From Pseudomonadota bacterium (GTDB taxonomy: Bacteria; Myxococcota_A; Polyangia; Polyangiales; Polyangiaceae): DNA of 15,181 bases. Below are positions 9,510 to 15,181 of this stretch, in pieces. Positions within the stretch are counted from its first letter, which is position 1. Every line of letters begins with the position of its first letter. A program made the translations under genes and the position numbers. Location of the stretch: assembly GCA_023460875.1 (NCBI GenBank), contig JAEWOQ010000300.1, positions 1-15,181 on the forward strand, given 5' to 3'. The notes under the pieces are model-generated. The model did not search any database and was not told the DNA's origin. It worked only from the letters and a program-made list of their open reading frames with translations.

Positions 9510-12359
9510 ATGGCCGACCTTGCGAACCCAAGCACGATGAGTGTGGCGTTCATCGAAGGGCTCTACGCCGACTACCTGAAGGATCCGAGCTCGGTCCCGC
9601 CCGACTGGCGGGAGTATTTCCGACGGACCTTCGAGCAGGACGCTTTCGCCAAGCGCCCGCAGCTGGGACCATCCTTCAAGCCGCGCTCCGTGTTCGACGC
9701 GGGGCGCGTGACGTTGGTGCGCAGCCCAGGGCGGGAGCACGCGAAGGGGAACGGCGCGCCAGGATCGAACGGCGGCGGAGCGCTGTCTGCCCCGCCAGAC
9801 GCGGCGGTGCTCCAGGATCGGGTGGACGCCCTCGTCCGCGCCTACCGGGTGCGTGGTCACATGGTGGCGAAGATCGACCCGCTCGGCCTGCCGCGGCCGA
9901 CGCAGCCGGAGCTCGACCCCGCCTTCTACGACCTCACCCCCGAGGACATGGATCGCGTGTTCTCGAGCCGAACCATCTTCGGCGCGGAGTCGCTGCGCCT
10001 GCGGGACATCATCCGCCGTCTCAGCAACACCTACTGTCGGTCCATCGGCGTGCAGTTCATGCACATCGACGACCTGGAGGTGAAGAACTGGCTGCAAGAT
10101 CGGATGGAGGGGACGGAGAACCGCGTCAAGTTGAGCCGCGAGGAGCAGACCCGCATCCTCGTCAAGCTGACGGACGCGGTCATCTTCGAGGAGTTCATCC
10201 AGAAGAAGTACCTCGGCGCCAAGAGCTTCTCGCTGGAGGGCTCCGAGAGCCTGGTCCCGCTGCTCTCCTTCGCCATCGAGCGGGCGGCGGTGCACGGGGT
10301 GAACGAGATCGTCCTCGGCATGGCGCACCGCGGGCGCCTGAACGTGCTCGCCAACATCTTGGGCAAGAGCCCCCGCAACATCTTCCGTGAGTTCGAGGAC
10401 GTGGACCCCGAGCTGTACTTCGGCAGCGGGGACGTGAAGTACCACCTCGGTCACAGCTCGGACTACATCACGTCGAGCGCCAAGCGCGTGCACCTGTCGC
10501 TGTGCTTCAACCCGAGCCACCTGGAGTACGTGAACCCCGTCGTGCTGGGGCGCTGTCGGGCGAAGCAGGATCGGGCGGGGGACACGTCGCGTACCCGCAA
10601 GATGAGCATCCTCATCCACGGCGACGCGGCCTTCGCCGGTGAGGGGATCGCCCAGGAGACCCTCAACCTGTCGCAGCTCCAGGCGTACGCGACGGGCGGT
10701 ACGATCCACGTCATCGTCAACAACCAGATCGGCTTCACGACACCGCCGTCTCAGGGGCGCTCCAGCACCTACGCCACCGACGTGGCCAAGATGCTGCAGA
10801 TCCCGATCTTCCACGTGAACGGCGAAGATCCGGAGGCGGTCGCCCAGGTGGTGCGCCTCGCCATGGATTTTCGGCGCACGTTCTTCCGCGACGTCGTGAT
10901 CGACATGTACGGTTACCGCCGTCACGGCCACAACGAGGGTGACGAGCCCGCCTTCACCCAGCCGCTCCTGTACAAGGCGATCGCCGAGCGCAGCAGCGTG
11001 CGTGACGGCTACTTGGAGCACCTGCTCGAGCTCGGCGAGGTGACCCGAGAGGAGGCGGATCAGATCGCGATCGAGCGGCGTCAGCACCTGGAGTCGGAGC
11101 TCAGCGAGGCCCGGCGCGCCGACTACGTCAGGGTGCACGACTGGCTGGGCGGCGTGTGGCAAGGTTACCAGGGCGGCCCGGAGATCGACGTCCCCGAGGT
11201 GGACACCACCGTGAAGGTCGAGACGCTCGCGGACCTGATGACGCGCGCGTCGACCGTGCCGGGCGACTTCAACCCGCACAAGAAGATCCAGCGCCTGCTC
11301 GCGCAGCGTCGTGAGATGGCCGCTGGCACGCGTCCCTTCGACTGGGGCGCAGGGGAGACGCTGGCCTTCGCGTCCCTGGTGACCCAGAACGTCCGCGTGC
11401 GCATGACGGGCCAGGACGTCGGGCGCGGCACCTTCAGTCAGCGTCACGCGGTGCTCCACGACGTGGTCACGGGCCGGGCCTACATGCCCCTCGTCCACCT
11501 CGACTCGAGCCAGGCGCCGATCGAGATATACAACAGCCCCCTGAGCGAGGCGGGCGTGATGGGGTTCGAGTACGGCTACAGCCTCGACTGGCCGGACGCG
11601 CTGGTGCTCTGGGAGGCACAGTTCGGCGACTTCATGAACGCCGCGCAGGTGATCATCGACCAGTTCATCTCGAGCGCAGAGGACAAGTGGAAGCGCCTGA
11701 GCGGGCTCACGCTGCTCCTGCCCCACGGCTTCGAGGGGCAGGGCCCAGAGCACTCGAGCGCGCGCGTCGAGCGGTTCCTGATGCAGGCGGCCGAGGAGAA
11801 CATGCAGATCGTGCAGCCCACGACGCCTGCGCAGTACTTCCACGTGCTACGGCGTCAGGTGTTGCGTACCTGGCGCAAGCCCCTCATCGTGTTCACCCCC
11901 AAGAGCCTCCTGCGCCACCCGGCGGCGGTGAGCTCCCTGCAGGAGTTCTCGGAGACGGGCTTCCAGCGCGTGCTGCCCGACACCCGGCTGGACCAGGCGA
12001 ACACGAAGAAGATCTTCCTGTGCAGCGGCAAGATCTACTACGAGCTCGAGCGCCAGCGCGCGGAGCGGAAGCGGGACGACGTGGCGATCCTCCGGGTCGA
12101 GCAGCTGTACCCGCTCTCTCACGCCCAGCTGGCCGCGGCGCTGGAGCCCTACGCGGAGGGGACCCCGGTGGTGTGGGTGCAGGACGAGCCCGAGAACATG
12201 GGCGCGTGGCGGTACATCCGCATCCGCTTCGGTGAGCAGTTCCTGGGCAAGTATCCGCTCTCAGTGGTGTCTCGCCCCGAGTCCGCGTCGCCTGCGACGG
12301 GCTCCGCCCACACTCACAAACTCGAAGAACAGCGCCTCATGGAGGCCGCGTTCTCGTGA
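9510..12359 (+). CDS. sucA: 2-oxoglutarate dehydrogenase E1 component
   Basis: A 949-residue thiamine-diphosphate-dependent E1 of usual length (E. coli SucA is about 930). It decarboxylates 2-oxoglutarate and passes the succinyl group to the lipoyl arm of E2, in the cytoplasmic TCA-cycle complex. The N-terminus SVAFIEGLYADYLKDPSSVP (11-30) is the typical E1 segment that contacts the complex; a Gly/Ser/Pro linker lies at about 72-98. Other signatures are AYRVRGHMVAKIDPLG (111-126), MAHRGRLNVL (271-280), FNPSHLEYVNPVV (333-345) and the ThDP/Mg motif from GDAAFAGEG (371-379) to VNNQIGFTT (403-411). The C-terminal domain includes GTFSQRHAVLHD, EYGYSLDWPDALVLWEAQFG and HGFEGQGPEHSSARVERFL. The start at 9510 (MADLANPST) fits family N-termini but has no ribosome-binding site; in-frame ATG 9471 has GGAG 7 nt upstream and would add 13 residues, so the start is unsettled. 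First gene of the operon, 57 bp before sucB. Confidence 0.97.
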   Translation: MADLANPSTMSVAFIEGLYADYLKDPSSVPPDWREYFRRTFEQDAFAKRPQLGPSFKPRSVFDAGRVTLVRSPGREHAKGNGAPGSNGGGALSAPPDAAVLQDRVDALVRAYRVRGHMVAKIDPLGLPRPTQPELDPAFYDLTPEDMDRVFSSRTIFGAESLRLRDIIRRLSNTYCRSIGVQFMHIDDLEVKNWLQDRMEGTENRVKLSREEQTRILVKLTDAVIFEEFIQKKYLGAKSFSLEGSESLVPLLSFAIERAAVHGVNEIVLGMAHRGRLNVLANILGKSPRNIFREFEDVDPELYFGSGDVKYHLGHSSDYITSSAKRVHLSLCFNPSHLEYVNPVVLGRCRAKQDRAGDTSRTRKMSILIHGDAAFAGEGIAQETLNLSQLQAYATGGTIHVIVNNQIGFTTPPSQGRSSTYATDVAKMLQIPIFHVNGEDPEAVAQVVRLAMDFRRTFFRDVVIDMYGYRRHGHNEGDEPAFTQPLLYKAIAERSSVRDGYLEHLLELGEVTREEADQIAIERRQHLESELSEARRADYVRVHDWLGGVWQGYQGGPEIDVPEVDTTVKVETLADLMTRASTVPGDFNPHKKIQRLLAQRREMAAGTRPFDWGAGETLAFASLVTQNVRVRMTGQDVGRGTFSQRHAVLHDVVTGRAYMPLVHLDSSQAPIEIYNSPLSEAGVMGFEYGYSLDWPDALVLWEAQFGDFMNAAQVIIDQFISSAEDKWKRLSGLTLLLPHGFEGQGPEHSSARVERFLMQAAEENMQIVQPTTPAQYFHVLRRQVLRTWRKPLIVFTPKSLLRHPAAVSSLQEFSETGFQRVLPDTRLDQANTKKIFLCSGKIYYELERQRAERKRDDVAILRVEQLYPLSHAQLAAALEPYAEGTPVVWVQDEPENMGAWRYIRIRFGEQFLGKYPLSVVSRPESASPATGSAHTHKLEEQRLMEAAFS

Positions 12360-12416
12360 GCCAGTCCAAGCATCACTCACAACCAAAGCATTCGAGCAGA
12401 ATAGGGAGCCAGCGGG

Positions 12417-13721
<1,305 letters not shown>

Positions 13722-13726
13722 GGGTC

Positions 13727-15118
13727 ATGAGTAAGAAACAGCACGACCTCGTCGTCATCGGCGCCGGGCCTGGGGGCTACGTCGCGGCCATCCGCGCCGC
13801 GCAGCTGGGCCTGGACACCGCCTGCGTCGAGCTGGAGAAGCCCTTGGGTGGCACCTGCCTGCGGGTGGGCTGCATCCCGAGCAAGGCGCTCCTCGAGGCG
13901 AGTGAACGCTACGAGGAGGCCCGGCATGCGCTCGGGAAGTTCGGGGTCAAGGTCGGGTCCGTGGAGCTGGACCTCCCGACGATGTTGCAGCGCAAGGACG
14001 ACATCGTCGCGGGCCTGACCGATGGCGTCGACTTCCTCTTCCGCAAGAACAAGGTGACCCGTTACTTCGGGCGCGGGCGCCTCACGGGCGGGACGTCGCT
14101 CGTCGTCGAGAGCGAGGAGGGCGTCACCGAGATCGCCGCGAAGCACGTCATCATCGCCACGGGCAGCAAGGTCGCGGCCTTGTCTGGCGTCGAACTCGAC
14201 GGGGATCGCATCGGCACCAGCACCGAAGCCCTCGCTTACCCCGAGGTGCCCGGGCACCTGGTGGTGATCGGCGCCGGGTACATCGGGCTCGAGCTTGGCT
14301 CCGTGTGGCGCCGGCTCGGCTCGAAGGTGACGGTGGTCGAGTACCTCGACCGCATCCTGCCGGGCATGGACGCGGAGATCGCGAAGGAGGCGCAGAAGCT
14401 GTTCACCAAGCAAGGGCTCGAGTTCCGGCTCGGCTCCAAGGTGACCTCCGCGCGCCGCGACGGCGAGGGCTGCGTGGTGGAGATCGACGGTCAGGAGCCC
14501 CTCCGGTGCGACCGTGTCTTGCTCGCCGCCGGTCGTTGGCCCAACACCGACGGCCTCGGCCTGGACGCCGCGGGGGTCGAAGTGGACCGTCGCGGCTTCG
14601 TGCTCGCCGACGGGCATTTCCGCACCAAGGCGCCGGGCATCTACGCGATCGGCGACGTGATCGGGGGCGCCATGCTCGCCCACAAGGCGGAGGAAGAGGG
14701 CATCGCCTGCGTCGAGCACATCGTCACGGGCTACGGGCACGTCAACTACGACGCCATCCCGGGGGTCGTGTACACGCACCCTGAGATCGCCTCTGTCGGC
14801 AAGACCGAGGAGCAGCTCCAGGAGGCGGGCGTCGAGTACAACAAGGGCGTGTTCCCCTTCATCGGTAACGGCCGCGCCAGGGCGATCGACGGCACGGAGG
14901 GGCGCGTGAAGATCCTCGCCCACAAGACGACCGATCGGGTGTTGGGCGTCCACATCATCGGCCCGCGCGCTGGGGACCTGATCGCCGAAGCCACCGCGGC
15001 CATGGAGTTCGGCGCCAGCGCGGAAGACATCGCGCGGACCTCCCATGCCCACCCGACCCTGTCGGAGGTCGTCAAGGAAGCGGCTCTCGGGGTGGCGGGG
15101 CGCGCCATCCACATCTGA
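13727..15118 (+). CDS. lpd: Dihydrolipoyl dehydrogenase, E3 component
   Basis: A 463-residue FAD/NAD-dependent disulfide oxidoreductase that reoxidises the dihydrolipoyl arm of E2 and makes NADH. It shows the FAD dinucleotide motif VVIGAGPGGYVAAIRAAQLG (9-28), the redox-active disulfide GGTCLRVGCIPSK with C44 and C49, the motif ATGS (144-147), the NAD-binding VVIGAGYIGLELG (179-191), the second FAD motif IYAIGD (305-310) and the dimer-interface active site HAHPTLSE with H442 and E447. Length is normal and all catalytic residues are present. The start at 13727 was chosen because GGAGG (13712-13716) lies 10 nt upstream and the FAD motif follows at the usual distance; a longer frame from 13682 overlaps sucB and lacks support. 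Last gene of the visible operon; a dedicated E3 next to E1/E2 suggests it serves this complex first, though it may also serve pyruvate dehydrogenase or glycine cleavage. Confidence 0.97.
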   Translation: MSKKQHDLVVIGAGPGGYVAAIRAAQLGLDTACVELEKPLGGTCLRVGCIPSKALLEASERYEEARHALGKFGVKVGSVELDLPTMLQRKDDIVAGLTDGVDFLFRKNKVTRYFGRGRLTGGTSLVVESEEGVTEIAAKHVIIATGSKVAALSGVELDGDRIGTSTEALAYPEVPGHLVVIGAGYIGLELGSVWRRLGSKVTVVEYLDRILPGMDAEIAKEAQKLFTKQGLEFRLGSKVTSARRDGEGCVVEIDGQEPLRCDRVLLAAGRWPNTDGLGLDAAGVEVDRRGFVLADGHFRTKAPGIYAIGDVIGGAMLAHKAEEEGIACVEHIVTGYGHVNYDAIPGVVYTHPEIASVGKTEEQLQEAGVEYNKGVFPFIGNGRARAIDGTEGRVKILAHKTTDRVLGVHIIGPRAGDLIAEATAAMEFGASAEDIARTSHAHPTLSEVVKEAALGVAGRAIHI

Positions 15119-15127
15119 CGTTGCGCG

Positions 15128-15152
15128 GGGCGTCGCGGTTGCCGCGCCGCCC
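15128..15152 (+). terminator. GC-rich hairpin after lpd, possible terminator
   Basis: GGGCG-T-CGCGG and CCGCG-C-CGCCC pair over 10 bp with one T/C mismatch and the three-base loop TTG, starting 10 bp after the lpd stop. The stem is strong but followed by GTTCC, not a T-run, so it may be a weak or factor-assisted terminator or an mRNA 3'-end stabiliser. Confidence 0.4.
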
Positions 15153-15169
15153 GTTCCGCGCCGCCCGTT
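15142..15169. repeat. 14-bp perfect tandem duplication
   Basis: CCGCGCCGCCCGTT occurs twice back to back (15142-15155 and 15156-15169). The first copy also forms the 3' arm of the hairpin at 15128-15152, so the second copy offers an alternative pairing partner. The window ends 12 bp later, so further copies cannot be excluded. Confidence 0.65.
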
Positions 15170-15181
15170 TCCGCTCTGCGC

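Noticed and set aside
9489..11843. 784-codon minus-strand open frame opposite sucA
   Set aside because: The translation is rich in Arg, Val, His and Leu with no recognisable domain, and the plus strand encodes an intact SucA.

Overview
The window is high-GC DNA with densely packed genes and strongly G/C-ending codons. The gene content suggests a predominantly aerobic, Gram-negative bacterium of the Myxococcota/deltaproteobacterial type: an outer-membrane TonB-dependent receptor carrying an N-terminal TonB-like domain, a complete 2-oxoglutarate dehydrogenase operon, and a large BadF/HgdC-type activase. The taxonomic assignment is inference from gene style; no rRNA or other marker gene is present. 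No tRNA, rRNA, CRISPR array, insertion sequence or prophage gene was seen.

Layout. (1) 2-1978, plus strand: 3' part of a TonB-dependent outer-membrane receptor that enters from the left edge; its first visible residues look like the end of a TonB C-terminal domain. (2) 2036-8414, minus strand: a probable four-gene transcription unit, read from right to left. It holds a 1227-residue tandem activase (two ASKHA ATPase domains, a four-cysteine motif, a DUF2229/2-hydroxyacyl-CoA dehydratase-like region and a C-terminal coiled coil), a 663-residue partner related to the dehydratase-like COG3581 family, an overlooked 53-codon small ORF, and the fluoride channel gene crcB. (3) 8415-8564: a divergent intergenic region with a perfect 8-4-8 inverted repeat, a likely operator. 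(4) 8565-9263, plus strand: a TetR-family repressor facing away from the activase operon, probably its regulator and its own. (5) 9264-9509: a leader region with weak hairpins and a possible promoter. (6) 9510-15118, plus strand: the tightly spaced operon sucA-sucB-lpd, encoding all three components of the 2-oxoglutarate dehydrogenase complex. (7) 15119-15181: a GC-rich hairpin and a 14-bp tandem duplication.

How the parts fit together. SucA (E1), SucB (E2) and Lpd (E3) convert 2-oxoglutarate to succinyl-CoA in the TCA cycle. The minus-strand operon is the least understood part. By family, the activase would use ATP hydrolysis to drive low-potential electron transfer through [4Fe-4S] clusters to a partner iron-sulfur protein, as HgdC does for 2-hydroxyglutaryl-CoA dehydratase. 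Here the activase is duplicated within one chain, the partner sits in a separate protein with a helical tail, and a small ORF follows. No substrate can be assigned from sequence. This TetR-controlled cluster is the best candidate for an undescribed system in the window.
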